Assembly: GCA_963971305.1 (NCBI GenBank) | Contig: OZ020305.1 | Span: 41,489,717-41,553,716 of the forward strand | Direction: 5' to 3' | Length of the DNA: 64,000 bases | DNA from: Arcuatula senhousia | Taxonomy: Eukaryota; Mollusca; Bivalvia; Mytilida; Mytilidae | Shown: positions 35,700 through 46,559 of the stretch, one piece after another | How the letters are laid out: each line of letters starts with the position of its first letter | Numbering within the stretch: position 1 is the stretch's first letter | Translations under genes and position numbers: made by a program | Notes under the pieces: model-generated | Told to the model about the DNA's origin: nothing | What the model saw: the letters and a program-made list of their open reading frames with translations, nothing else | The model's database searches: none

Positions 35700-37497
35700 T
35701 ATATATATAGAACAAGGAGAAAAATATTCTGATGACGATGAGTTACTTCATTTCATATGTAAAACACATTTTATTCGTTTATTTACATTTTCTTTTTGTT
35801 TACGCTCATCCGCCCCAAATACCTCGTCCAAAACTGAACGTTCTAGAAAATGAACTGATCAAAATAAAAATAAATGCGAGTGTCCAGGTCTTTTCGGGAA
35901 TGGGGTCCTCTAGATTTTATATTCTGAATTCTAAACGATTTTATTCCTCAATTGACGCGTGGAACACCATCATATGAGGACCAAAAAGAGGATCCATCTT
36001 TTATGTTTCATGGTAAAAGGGGGGGGGGGCTTTCTTCAACTCAAAAGGTATGTAAAAATACATTGACATCTTATATTTTTGCTGACCTGTGCTCGCATTT
36101 AGGCAATGCCTATCTTATATTAAGGGTTGTTATGACCCTTAAAATATATTCTTTTTTCATGTTTTTGCGCAATAGAATGCAGATGAAAACAAATGCAGAT
36201 GGATAAATAAACCATTTTCATATTTCAGGGACTGCTGAATAATTTAGTATTTTTTGGACTGAACCTGACCCGACTAAGCTGGTTCCAGGCTGACTACTCT
36301 CATAGGAAAGCATTGGATATAGATAGACGAGAACCAGCTTACTGACCCGACATGGACTGGTTTACCATTTTTTGTATAATTGAGCAAAGGAAAAATAGTA
36401 AAGTTTTAACACGTTATTTTAGGAAATCTAGATTAAAATTATTGAAATTATTGGTTTTAGAAAATAATATGTCTAAAGAAGATTCGTTACTGTCTTTCTG
36501 AATGCAAATATGTCATAGAGCAAAAAGTTCAGGTAGAATGACCAAATGCCCTTTTACACTTATTTTAAGCTAAAAATAGTTCCAAATCAACATCTTATTG
36601 ATGTATCCTTATTTCTTAGTTCAAATCCATCAAGATTACAATGAAACATTTGTAAGAAAACATAACAAATCAAGTTTATTCTGACCTTATTGATGCAATA
36701 TTTTTTGTTTGTCCTACTCAGGAAAAGATAACTCTCTAAAAAGTGTTGAGAAGGACTAAAATAATCAATCATCCCAGAAATATGAAAATAGTCTATTCTG
36801 CTGCATGATTGTTTAAACCTTCAGGTTATAAATCACCATCGGGTAAAAGTTGTCAATTGACCCCATATAGGGATTATGGCTTTTTAAATGTCACAAAATA
36901 GGTGTTTCATGTTTTTGCACTATAGAATGCAAACTATTGCAGATATAGTGAAAAACTGTTACTTGGTACAACCCTAAGCTTATTCAACTTTACAAAAGTC
37001 TCAATTGTTCCAATATTGTCAGATAACCATTACTGGGGAAAGCAGTTATTTACTTAAGTACAATTTTTTATAAGAATCATGCAAAGAGCGATTCATGGGT
37101 GGAAAGCCTACACCAATTTATTTTTGATGTATTTCTCAGGCCTACTAGCACCCTGCTTTGATCTTTTGTGTTCTCTTTCCAAACTAGCCCTGGTCCTGAG
37201 AGAAAAAAAATATATAGAATGCATGGGAAAAATGTAAGAAAAGGAGATAACTCTTAAAATTGTCAATAATTTCAATAGAAACCATTGTAACAAGATGGCA
37301 AGATTTCTCCCAGGACCAGGCAGTTATGAGCAAATTGTTATTGATTTTGAAACACCACATAATGTTACAATTTCTTGTTTTATATACTTTGAACTATCTT
37401 TCGTTACAAATAAACCACTGTAACCTTTTTCTCGATGACTCACTTTTCTTCAATTTTGCAGGATTCTTAGGTGGACTACAAAAAAACCTTCATCTCA
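35700..37497. other. Intergenic region with R3 fragments
   Basis: No gene recognised. 36100-36200 and 36800-37040 hold R3-type words ('gttatgacccttaaa', 'gttgtcaattgaccccatatag', 'catgtttttgc'). The remaining sequence is AT-rich without recognisable features. Confidence 0.4.
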
Positions 37498-37914
37498 TTA
37501 AGGAGGGTGTTGATGCCCTTAAGCAATAGCCGTTATTCGCCTTATTTTCGCTACCTTATATGGGGATATTTTTAACCGTTTTCCGTTATCGAGTTTTCGG
37601 CGTGATTCGTTATGACCTTAAAAGCAACCGTTTGCGTTATTTCGCCTACAAAATAGGCTTTAAACGTTATTGCTGGCTGTATTTTTTACCGTCACAATGA
37701 AAAAAAACGCGGATTTTTTTCGCAGCAAAAGGTGACGAAGGGTGAAGTCATGGATTGAAGCATACAGACCCCTACCACAGAGGAGCGTTCGTGATGAAAC
37801 CACCAAAGATAAAGCGGGAACACTCCTTGTTTCGTTATATTGTATAGAAAACACAGTCCGGTGGTCAATTCTGCATAGGAAAACAGGGCATGTTGGAGGC
37901 AGATACTACAAATG

Positions 37915-38104
37915 AAGAGGCGAGAGGGAGAGTGCAAATGATAGAAAGATCGATCAGGATCAGGAGAGCAAATATGATAGCGAAAACAAGTCGGACGAAG
38001 CATCGGTTGCAGACAGTAATAAAGAAACAAACACACCAGAAGGACAAATGTTTGTAAGTAGATCGGGCAGAACCATCAAGGCAGCGGTGTGGTTAGATCT
38101 GTAG
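37915..38104 (+). pseudogene. Coding-like remnant inside the TTAA-flanked element
   Basis: One plus-strand frame is open and rich in charged residues for roughly 60 codons, ending FVSRSGRTIKAAVWLDL-stop. A 'sRSGRtik' ending resembles the basic 'RSGR' segments of retroelement polyproteins. There is no catalytic motif, so this is at most a fragment. Confidence 0.25.
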
Positions 38105-38213
38105 AATTTCTTAAAGTAAATATACCCACGAATAGAAAAAAAGAGGTAATATATACTGTTTCATCTTGACATTCCTTCTGTCTGCCCATAACAATTATTT
38201 CTTTTGTTATGAT

Positions 38214-38440
38214 TTTAGCTCACCTGGCCGAAGGCCATGTGAGGTATTGCAATCACTTGGCGTCCGTTGTCGTCGTCTGTCGCCCGTCGTCGTCTGTAAA
38301 CTTTTACAAGCGTTAACTTGTCCTAAACTACTGGACCGATTTCAACCAAACTTTGCACACTTGTTCTATAGGGTATTGGCTACAATCGTATTGTTTCAAA
38401 TTTTTCAAAATGGCCATTAGCAGATAGGGTTTCAATATAA
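38214..38440 (+). repeat. Dispersed repeat R3, 5' portion
   Basis: 'agctcacctggccgaaggcc', 'cgtcgtctgtcgcccgtcg' and 'ctactggaccgatttcaacc' form the start of the family. The same CGTCGTCTGTCG words occur near 51000 and 59325. Confidence 0.6.
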
Positions 38441-38479
38441 CAATATATGTAGACCCTACATCCATCCAATGCGTTTATT

Positions 38480-38960
38480 AATACACTCTGGTGTGATCGT
38501 ACATTTATTTCTGTATTGCGTAGTCTCCGCACTCTATGTTTCACGATCCTGAACGTACTTCATGCAGCGACATATTGGACTAATGCTTAGACTCTGTAAT
38601 GCCGTCTTTTATCTTACACGATATTGAGATGGAATAAGTGTACGCGACACAATAAACATACACAAACAGCAATTCAAAAAATCACAACGGAAAATAGCAA
38701 GCAGTCTTCAACATGACCAGAGGTCACTGCTAGCCGTCTTGCATTGGCCCAAGACTTAAAATGCAATACAAAAGTATCAAAACCAATCCCTAAATCATCA
38801 ACGAAAGACCCAACTCTTGACATAGAACAGTTAACACAGAATGACAAGGACAAACAAAGGCTTTGTCAAAGTATCCTGGCTTAGGACAGGCACATATAAC
38901 ATGTGGCGGGGTTAAACTAGTTTTTTGGATCCAACCTTCCCCTATTGATAAGTTTGTACA
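38480..38960 (-). repeat. Dispersed repeat R6, inverted copy
   Basis: 'gctttgtcaaagtatcctggcttaggacagg' and 'gtggcggggttaaactagtttttt' are the reverse complement of 4790-4880. The 72-codon minus-strand open frame here is repeat-derived. Confidence 0.55.
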
Positions 38961-39287
38961 AAGCATACATATAAAACACACTGTAAAACTCAATCGGCAA
39001 AAGTTCAATTCAACAGGAGATAACCCAAGTAAATACTGTACGAAAACAACAAGACGTGGAGTGCTTAGTTTTTTATATTATTGCACTTCAAAATTATGCA
39101 TTTTATATGACCTATACTGTATTCGAAGTATCAATATAGACGGAAACATTTGATTTTTTTTCATTTCAAAGATAAGTTAGATCAGCTAACCGTTACGTTG
39201 ATTTAGGCTACCGTTACCGTTATATTATAAGGCGATATTTTTAGCCGTTATCCGTTATGAAGGGTACCCCATCAATACCCTCATTAA

Positions 39288-40260
39288 GCTTTACAGAATT
39301 CTCCTTTGAGATTTGTAACGTGTGAGAAATGTGACAGCTTTTTTCCCTTATGTGCGGTCAGATCTTTTTTATTTGGCCAGACGAGTCCGGCATTAAAAAT
39401 AGGGCAACCGTATGTAACAACCGAAGGCACACACCCTAGTTGCTCTGTGATCAAAACACTCCGACTCATTATTGGGGTACTATGCATCGTTTAGTAGACT
39501 AACCCTATTAAGCTTACGGCTGCTGTAGACCTATTCACAACCAGGGCACACATTGGGTATGGGCAAAACATATTTAGTTAAAATAAATTCAATTTAAAGT
39601 TTATTCTTATAACAAAGACTTTGTAAAAACACACACATTATTTTTTTGTAAAGGACAAACTTAATAAACCATTACCGTTATGATCGTATTAACTTTGCAC
39701 GAAAGATCATTGAACATTGATTCTCAATTTCCGCTACTAGTGGTCTATGAAGAAATTGATCTTTTCAAATTTTACATTCAATGCCATTGCATAATCCTAG
39801 CGATGATAAATGATTAAGAACATGTGGCCGACATTTATTAAGATTTAAATTTTTACAAAGACCAGGATTTCTGCGGATGATGATTCATTTTGTGTTTTCT
39901 ATCAATATTGAAGCCAGTAGTGTGATATAATTTGCTGTTTACTGATGCTTGTGTCAATCTTCATGGTTGCTACATGTAGCAAGGAAAAAGGGTGAGTAGA
40001 TATTGATTTGACACTTAAAATGCATAAAATATTAACTTGGTTAAAATGGTTCATATATATGCTCTTTCATGTGTCTGAAATTTGTTAAATTTGTAAATTG
40101 TAATTTATTTTGTTATGAAAGGTTAGATATTGTATATGTATCACATTGGAAATCAATAGAAAACCCCACCAGCTTGGAAGTGATGTACATTATTATTGAA
40201 TTATGATCCAGTCTATTTAAAAATGTTTAATAGTATCTTTTTTTTGCATACAAAATATTA
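39288..40260. other. Intergenic, nothing recognised
   Basis: AT-rich DNA without a coding segment I could support. Overlapping open frames on both strands at 39284-39494 have no identifiable motif. Confidence 0.35.
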
Positions 40261-40980
40261 CTAATAGAATATGGTAGGGTCTAAAGAAAACCAGAAAACT
40301 CTCACTAAACCGTCGAGAAGCAGACTGGATCGAAAACGATGCAAAGTTATTAAAAAACTGGTACAATAAAATCGGAGAATAACAAAACAGTCGGGCGATA
40401 AGGTGTTAATACTGGGAGAATCTTTCCACAAAGGAATTTTCAAGCACTTTAGGAGGGCGTACATCATTGAAATATATAAAGTTAAACAAGGCCGGAGATG
40501 AACACGACGGGCCTGATAAAATGAACATGAAATGATGTGAAAAAAAATACATACAGGTTTTTACTGTATAAATCATTCAATTTACTTATTATATATTATC
40601 AAATATAGAAGTCAAAAGTCAAAAGTCGAAAGCGAAAGCAAAGCAAAGTAAAAGTGAGGAGCTACAGCAATTCAGATGCTCCATATGGCCATTTCGAGAA
40701 TTTATCTCATCTTCAGTGAAGCTAGGATCTAAAGTGTTGGAAGTCCAAATTGAATTTTGAATAACAAATCAATGACGTACGCCCTCCTTTGATGGACAAT
40801 GTGCATCTCGCTCGTGCGAGTTTTGATTTTTCCAGCCACCAAATCTGGCTTCCGCATGAATAGCTCAAGTGATCGTGTGGAAGCCCACAGATGCGACTGG
40901 AATAAAAATCAATAAACTAGGGTCTTAAGAAAACCAGAAAACTCTTACTAAACCGTCGATTAATAGAATATGAATATATT
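40261..40980. repeat. Repeat unit with direct terminal similarity
   Basis: The block 'agggtct(a)aagaaaaccagaaaactct(c/t)actaaaccgtcga' occurs at about 40267 and again at about 40917. The interval 40390-40700 matches the repeat split by the RTE at 7070-7211 and 10833-10990. Confidence 0.5.
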
Positions 40981-41365
40981 CTGTATTTTGTCTTGCATAA
41001 CATTGTACATATTACACAAATTAAAATTTGATCGTGACATGTTCATGTAGCAATCTGTAATGCTTGTACTAAGTCTGGACCATCGCGGTTTTCAAATTTT
41101 CTGGTATTTTTTGTCTTTTCCTCTTCGACATTTGACATTGTATAATCAAATTCAGTAGATTTTTAATTACCATTTTACCAATTTTAATTTTACTACAAGA
41201 CCGTGACTGAGTTAAAACAGAAACAAAAACACTTGATGATTAACATTCAAATAAAAACAAACACATAAACTTACGACGTTGTAAAACTACCAGTCTCTTA
41301 TCAAATTAAAGTCAGTTTTTAGAGTATGATTTTTTGCTAAATCTGGGTTCTCATTTCATTTTCAG

Positions 41366-41414
41366 ACTTGCCATGTTCCTGTGAACGAGGCATACTTACT
41401 AATCAAGATGATCG
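41366..41414 (+). other. 5' untranslated part of the amine-oxidase-like exon
   Basis: A pyrimidine tract and AG at 41364-41365 suggest that the coding exon begins at 41366, with a non-coding first exon upstream that I could not place. The leader contains two out-of-frame ATGs: a three-codon uORF near 41382 and one at 41408 overlapping the main start. Confidence 0.4.
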
Positions 41415-43778
41415 ATGATGAAACCCCGACAAAAGAAACGACCTTCCAACAGGGAGCGCAGGAGATTATTGGAGAAAATTGCATTCTTCGTCCTCACCTT
41501 TATTGTTCTATTTCTCCTTTCATGCGTTGTGGTGCTCAGTGTGCACCATAGTCAGGGTGACATTAAGTTATGTGAACCTGGATACAAAACCAATCCTCGA
41601 AACAAGGCCAACCCTGGGGTATTTGATAGCCTAACGCTAAAGGAATACAATGCGGTGACAAAATATCTATTTGATAAGGCAAATCTGAGTCTTGTGGCGT
41701 TCGATTCAGCTTTTCCAAATTCTAGCTATATATACCTTATTGACATACTTATTCCTTTGAAGAAAGTTGTAATCAAATATCTTGACAATGGAATAAAACA
41801 ACCCGATAGAACAGCATATGTGGTTATTGTCCGCGGTGACCAGCGAATCCCAAGGGTTGAGGAGTATCATGTTGGTCCCTTGCCAAATCCAAGCTTTCAT
41901 ACAAAGGTTACAAATCCGTCCTTTACAAAGTCGAAAATCCCATACAATTTAAAACCAGCGGATGAAGTAGAGTACAAGTTTCTTGATAAGATTTTAAAAG
42001 AAGTGACTGAACTATTGCATCCTCTTTTAGTTGAAAGCTATGGACTATCATATCATAACTGCAGCGGTGAAAATGACTGCATTATTTTCCATGACATTTC
42101 GCCGAGAGCTTTGAACGAAAAAGAACGAAAATCGTGGTTCGGTGCTTATCGCGATGTCGAGGGATCGTACTTGCATCCTTTAGGATTAGAAATTCAAATC
42201 GACCATTCGTCTACGGACATCAAAGATTGGTTTGTCCAACGGATTATTTACAACGGCAATTTTGCGTATTCTCCGAAATATTTGTTGCAGCATTACTTAA
42301 ACGGTAAACTCAAAACTGTCAAAGTGAATTTCCTTGAAGAAAAAGAAACATCATTCTCTTCTATGTGGCGACGAAGCGGCATATCCATGGAACATTCTAT
42401 GAGAGGACCTACCCTAATGGAACCAAGTGGACACAGGTACAAGGTTGATGGTTATCATGTCTCATATTTTAAATGGAACATGAATTTAAGAATGAGAACG
42501 TCTACCGGCTTACAGGTCTTTGATATAAGATTTGGCGACGAGCGAATTATATACGAGCTTTCATTTCAAGAGTTGGTGACATTCTATTCTGGATACGGCC
42601 CAGTCGCCGATATAATCAATACTTATGGGACATCATTTTTGATTGGTGCAAAAACCAGTGAGCTCATTCCAGGTGTGGATTGTCCAGAAACTTCTACATT
42701 TCTTGACACGGACCATTTTGTAAATAGCCAAAACCCGTTCAAGAACAAAAATTCAATTTGTATATTCGAAGACCATGCAAGCATTCCACTTCGTAGGCAT
42801 TTCTCTAAATATTCTAGAGGTAAATTCCGCTATTATGGAGGATTAGGAAACTACAACTTGGTTATCAGATACATAGCAACTCTGTGGAATTATGATTATA
42901 TATTTGATTACGTGTTTTATCTGAATGGTGCAATTGAATGCAGAGTATCAATGTCTGGTTATCTTTTCTCCTCCTTTCCTCTGTATCACGAGAAAAGATA
43001 TGGCACTTTAGTACATGATGATATTATTGGCAATGTTAATCAACAATTGTTTCATTTTAAAATTGACTTTGATATTAATGGCGGAGTTAATCGTTTCGGT
43101 ACAATAAACTTTGAAACTGAGGAAAAAAGAAGACAATGGTATCATAATTCCATAAAGCAGCAAATTACTCACAAGAAACACGTTAAGCATAATGAGTTTG
43201 ATGCAAATTTCAGAAACTACAATGAGCATTCTTATGATATTGTATACAACGAGTACACGCCCAGCAAATTTGGCTCGTCGAGAGCATATAGAATTGTAAA
43301 TAACAACAAACCGGAATTTTTTTTGAAAAATAGTGACATGGCGAAAGGAGTCGGTTGGGCGAAATTTCCATTAGCAATCTCTCGATTTCAAGAAACAGAA
43401 ATTTCTAGTTCTTCGATTTATAATGGCTTAAATCCATGGAACCCAATGGTAGACTTTGAAAGATTTCTGCAAAATAATGACTCACTTCGCGACACAGACT
43501 TGGTTGCTTGGGTTGCCATGGGTATTACTGACATTCCACATACCGAGGACATTCCAAATATACCAATTATAGGAAATCAGGTCTCATTTCAGCTTTTACC
43601 ATTTAACTTTTTTACTGAGTGCCCAAGTATGTCTTCTAGTAGTGCTATTCATATTTCTAAAAACAAACATACGGACGAATTGTTTGTGAACAGTTTTGGA
43701 ACTCCACAAACATCCAGCTGTGTTCAAAAAGAGAATAAACCGTCAAATTTCAATGATGAAAAAAAGACAACAGACTAA
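41415..43778 (+). CDS. Membrane copper amine oxidase homologue, probably inactive
   Basis: 787 residues with uninterrupted coding sequence. A basic cytoplasmic start is followed by one membrane anchor (about residues 22-43), as in AOC3-type type II membrane proteins. N-terminal amine oxidase domains and the large C-terminal catalytic domain (about 310-740) are recognisable: DGYHVSYFKWNMNLRMRTSTG, GDERIIYELSFQE, GVDCPET, ICIFEDHASIPLRRH, NYDYIFDYVF, FHFKIDFDINGG, WAKFPLAISR, DLVAWVAMG and PHTEDIPN. The topaquinone tyrosine is present (Tyr493 in WNYDY). The copper ligands are not: the HxH pair is Asn542/Gln544 and the third histidine is Asp706. The spacings from Tyr493 (49, 51 and 213) equal those I recall for human AOC3. 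The catalytic base Asp is Gly405. Without copper the cofactor cannot form, so a non-enzymatic role is inferred. Confidence 0.9.
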   Translation: MMKPRQKKRPSNRERRRLLEKIAFFVLTFIVLFLLSCVVVLSVHHSQGDIKLCEPGYKTNPRNKANPGVFDSLTLKEYNAVTKYLFDKANLSLVAFDSAFPNSSYIYLIDILIPLKKVVIKYLDNGIKQPDRTAYVVIVRGDQRIPRVEEYHVGPLPNPSFHTKVTNPSFTKSKIPYNLKPADEVEYKFLDKILKEVTELLHPLLVESYGLSYHNCSGENDCIIFHDISPRALNEKERKSWFGAYRDVEGSYLHPLGLEIQIDHSSTDIKDWFVQRIIYNGNFAYSPKYLLQHYLNGKLKTVKVNFLEEKETSFSSMWRRSGISMEHSMRGPTLMEPSGHRYKVDGYHVSYFKWNMNLRMRTSTGLQVFDIRFGDERIIYELSFQELVTFYSGYGPVADIINTYGTSFLIGAKTSELIPGVDCPETSTFLDTDHFVNSQNPFKNKNSICIFEDHASIPLRRHFSKYSRGKFRYYGGLGNYNLVIRYIATLWNYDYIFDYVFYLNGAIECRVSMSGYLFSSFPLYHEKRYGTLVHDDIIGNVNQQLFHFKIDFDINGGVNRFGTINFETEEKRRQWYHNSIKQQITHKKHVKHNEFDANFRNYNEHSYDIVYNEYTPSKFGSSRAYRIVNNNKPEFFLKNSDMAKGVGWAKFPLAISRFQETEISSSSIYNGLNPWNPMVDFERFLQNNDSLRDTDLVAWVAMGITDIPHTEDIPNIPIIGNQVSFQLLPFNFFTECPSMSSSSAIHISKNKHTDELFVNSFGTPQTSSCVQKENKPSNFNDEKKTTD

Positions 43779-43837
43779 CTTTATATGCTTTTAAAACTGA
43801 TTCAGATTACATTTCAAACTCCTTCTCATAGCCTATC

Positions 43838-44110
43838 TTTTTTTCGCCCCCCCCCCCCCCCCGCCGCAACGCGGAGCGGGGACAAAGAAATGCCGCTGTC
43901 CGTCCGTCTCTCTGTCCGTCACACTCTTTTTCGTAACAGTTTTGTTAGCAACTTCTCTCTATTAATCATAGGCTTCCGATATTTGGTATGCAGCTCCAAG
44001 CAGTGGTCCCATATGGTGGTCTGTCGCTCATCTATTTCCTGTTTTATGAGTTGACCTTTTTTCCATTCAACGGGCGGAAGACCTAGAATTTGTTCTCGTT
44101 CCTTCGTCAA
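43838..44110 (+). repeat. Dispersed repeat R4, uninterrupted copy
   Basis: A C-run, then 'cgccgcaacgcggagcggggac', 'gtccgtccgtctctctgtccg', 'gtggtcccatatggtgg', 'ctatttcctgttttatgag' and 'caacgggcggaagaccta'. It is the empty-site counterpart of the R4 copy split by a SINE at 15310-15775. Confidence 0.65.
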
Positions 44111-44272
44111 TTTCTTTTAAATTACCTCATATCATATAATACCGTGAGCTTTACCTTTTTAAGAGGGAGGTATAAAAGGAAATGATGCATGTTGTTGTAT
44201 AGTGACTTCTAGTTGATGATAATACAGTCGTAATTTTTAGGAGAAATATTTTGAAGAAAAAATTTGCTTTCT

Positions 44273-46553
44273 TACGGAAGCCCTGGAGGGACATTTTGAG
44301 TTAAGAGTTAGAAGTTAAGAATTAGGAGTAACAACTTACTACTTAGCACTTATTTCTTATGACTTTTTTGTTTTTTCTTATGACTTTTTTCAGGTCTGGA
44401 TTTTGCAACTTGGGGGGGGGGGTGCTACATTGAAACAATATCGACTTTTTGTTAGGTCCCACGTACATTAAAGTTTACGCGTAGGCTTTAAGCACTTTTC
44501 TCTGAAGCTGAAAATATAACGATCATAAGACCTTAATTTATACTGCCAACACTCGTACACAAGTAGCCCTAGCCTTTTAAATGATAAAAATTAAAATAGA
44601 AGGATATGGAGTACGCATGAATGCCACAGAATCCGTCCGGAAATACACATTGATATGAACAAACAGAACTTATATATCTTCCCAACAATGATAGAACTTA
44701 CAACTACAAATGTTTGGTCATTCCTACAGCAGGAGTCGAACTCATGCTGAAATATCTACGAGAATACTGTCAGCAGCAGTTGTGACTTTGTATATGGCGT
44801 CTTGGGCCACCTTATCAGGTTGCTATAGGCTATATAAAAAGCAGCTTTGGGTGATCAAATGATATTTTCTCGTAAATAAAATTAACAAGCGTTAGGATCT
44901 GGGTCTAGGAGTATATTTTTTATCTATTTTTTTTACAGTGTGCGTATAATAAGTCTGAATCTCACTGTGACTGTACAACTATTGATATATACAGACGAGT
45001 ATTAATTTGAATACATGTATATAGACACATGTAACATTAAATAAGGGGAAATGCGCCACTTTGCTAAACTGCAGGTTTCAACATAAACAAAAGCCCTAAT
45101 CCTTATTTGGGTATGAAAACTATCTAAAATACACACGTATACTTATAGAAAATTAACATAAAAATATTTCTTCAATACTAATTGTTGTTTAGCATTTTAT
45201 TTTTTATTAATTATCGGTAACTTTTCGCTAAAATCTATGATCTTTTTATCAGAACAGTGAGCCTGGTAAAAAAAGGGCTGGTTGTTTCTGATCCGGATGA
45301 GAGACGCGGGGGTACTGCCTAAAATATACATTTAGAATCGACCTATCAAATTTAATATTTGTTAGTACTTTATACAAATAAGTAATAACAAATAAGTATT
45401 AAGTAATAGCAAATTAGTTGTAAGTAATAACAAATAAGTAATAAGTAATAAGTAGTTACTAATAAGAAATAACAAATAAGTAATAAGAAATAACAGGTAA
45501 GTAATAACAAATAAGAAATAAGTAATAACAAATAAGAAATAAGTAATAACAAATAAGTAATAACAAATATGTCTCAATTAATGTTGATATTTACGTTGAA
45601 TGGTCGAGAGAGGCATATTTTTAGGGGGTACCCCCGCTTCCTCACAAGCGAAAAAAAAACAGGCGCCTCCCAGAGGTTCACTGTCCTCATAAAAATTATA
45701 GATTTTAACGAAACGTTACCGATAATTAATTAAAATATAGTGTTTAACGTATTTAACAACACTTTGTATTGAAAAAAGTTGTATTATAAGTTTTTATAAG
45801 AATACATGACTTGTGCATTGCTGTTTTAGATAGTTTCATATCCACAATCCACAAATATTAAAATTCATACTCGTCTGTATGAGGAAATATTTGTATAGTG
45901 AGGTCAGAAATTTTATACGCAAACAAAATAATAGATAAGAATATAGTTCTAATTTACGAAAAATAAAATTTGATCAACAAGAGCTGCTTTTCATAGATCC
46001 TATAGCTTGCTGGAAAGGTGGTATAAGTCGCCATACACATAGTCCCAACTGCTGTTGACTGATTTCAGCATGGATTCGACTCCCGCTGTAGGAATGACCA
46101 AACATTTGTAGGTGTAAGTTCTATCATTGTTGGGAAGATATATCAGTGCTGTTTCTTTTGCTTTTGTTCATATCAACATGTACGGACGGATTCTGCATGC
46201 CTACTCTATATCCTTCTATTTTTATTTTTAGTATCATTTTAAAGGCTAGGGCTATACTTGTGTACGAGTGTTGGCACACCAGTATAAATTAAGGTCTTAT
46301 GATCGTTATATTTTCAGTTTCAGAGAAAAGAGCTTAAAGCCTACGCGTAAACTTTAATGTACGTGGGACCTAACAAAAAGTCGATATTGTTCAAATGTAG
46401 CAACCCACCCCTCAAGTTGCAAAATCCAGACCTGAAAAAAGTCATAAGAAAAAAACAAAAAAGTCATAAGAAATAAGTGCTAAGTAGTAAGTTGTAACTC
46501 CTAATTCTTAACTCCTAACTCTTAACTCAAAATGTCCCTCCAGGGCTTCCGTA
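44273..46553. mobile_element. 2.28-kb foldback element with ~1-kb inverted arms
   Basis: The outer ends are exact complements (TACGGAAGCCCTGGAGGGAC at 44273; GTCCCTCCAGGGCTTCCGTA ending 46553). The similarity continues inward through almost the whole element, for example 'cccacgtacattaaagtttacgcg' (44459) against 'cgcgtaaactttaatgtacgtggg' (46346), and 'cgggggtac' (45308) against 'gtacccccg' (45628). The centre (about 45375-45570) is a low-complexity 'aataagtaataac' tract. The flanks carry CTTTCT at 44267-44272 and 46554-46559, a possible 6-bp target duplication. No transposase is encoded. Confidence 0.85.
45362..45577. repeat. Low-complexity centre of the foldback element
   Basis: Short 'ataagtaataacaa(at)' units repeated about fifteen times. 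Read on the minus strand they give long open frames of Leu, Ile and Tyr, which are artefacts of composition. Confidence 0.8.
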
Positions 46554-46559
46554 CTTTCT

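Larger units (their letters stand above)
37502..39283. mobile_element. Possible TTAA-flanked DNA element
   Basis: Bounded by TTAA at 37498-37501 and 39284-39287. The left end reads GGAGGGTGTTGATGCCC and the right end, read inward on the other strand, TGAGGGTATTGATGGGG; both continue into related 'aacggctattg/taacggctaaaa' sequence with 'cgcctta'. This recalls the TTAA specificity of piggyBac-type elements, but no transposase is visible. Copies of R3 (38214-38440) and R6 (38480-38960, inverted) lie inside. Confidence 0.35.

Noticed and set aside
37692..38047. Minus-strand frames of 114 and 60 codons
   Set aside because: The plus strand of this stretch has the more protein-like frame, and the minus frames show no motif.
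41408..41500. Alternative start of the amine-oxidase-like gene at the first in-line ATG (41408)
   Set aside because: It is out of frame with the amine oxidase sequence; 41415 gives the basic segment and membrane anchor expected.
45362..45577. Leu/Tyr-rich open frames that look like membrane proteins
   Set aside because: They are translations of a simple 'aataagtaataac' repeat in the centre of the foldback element.
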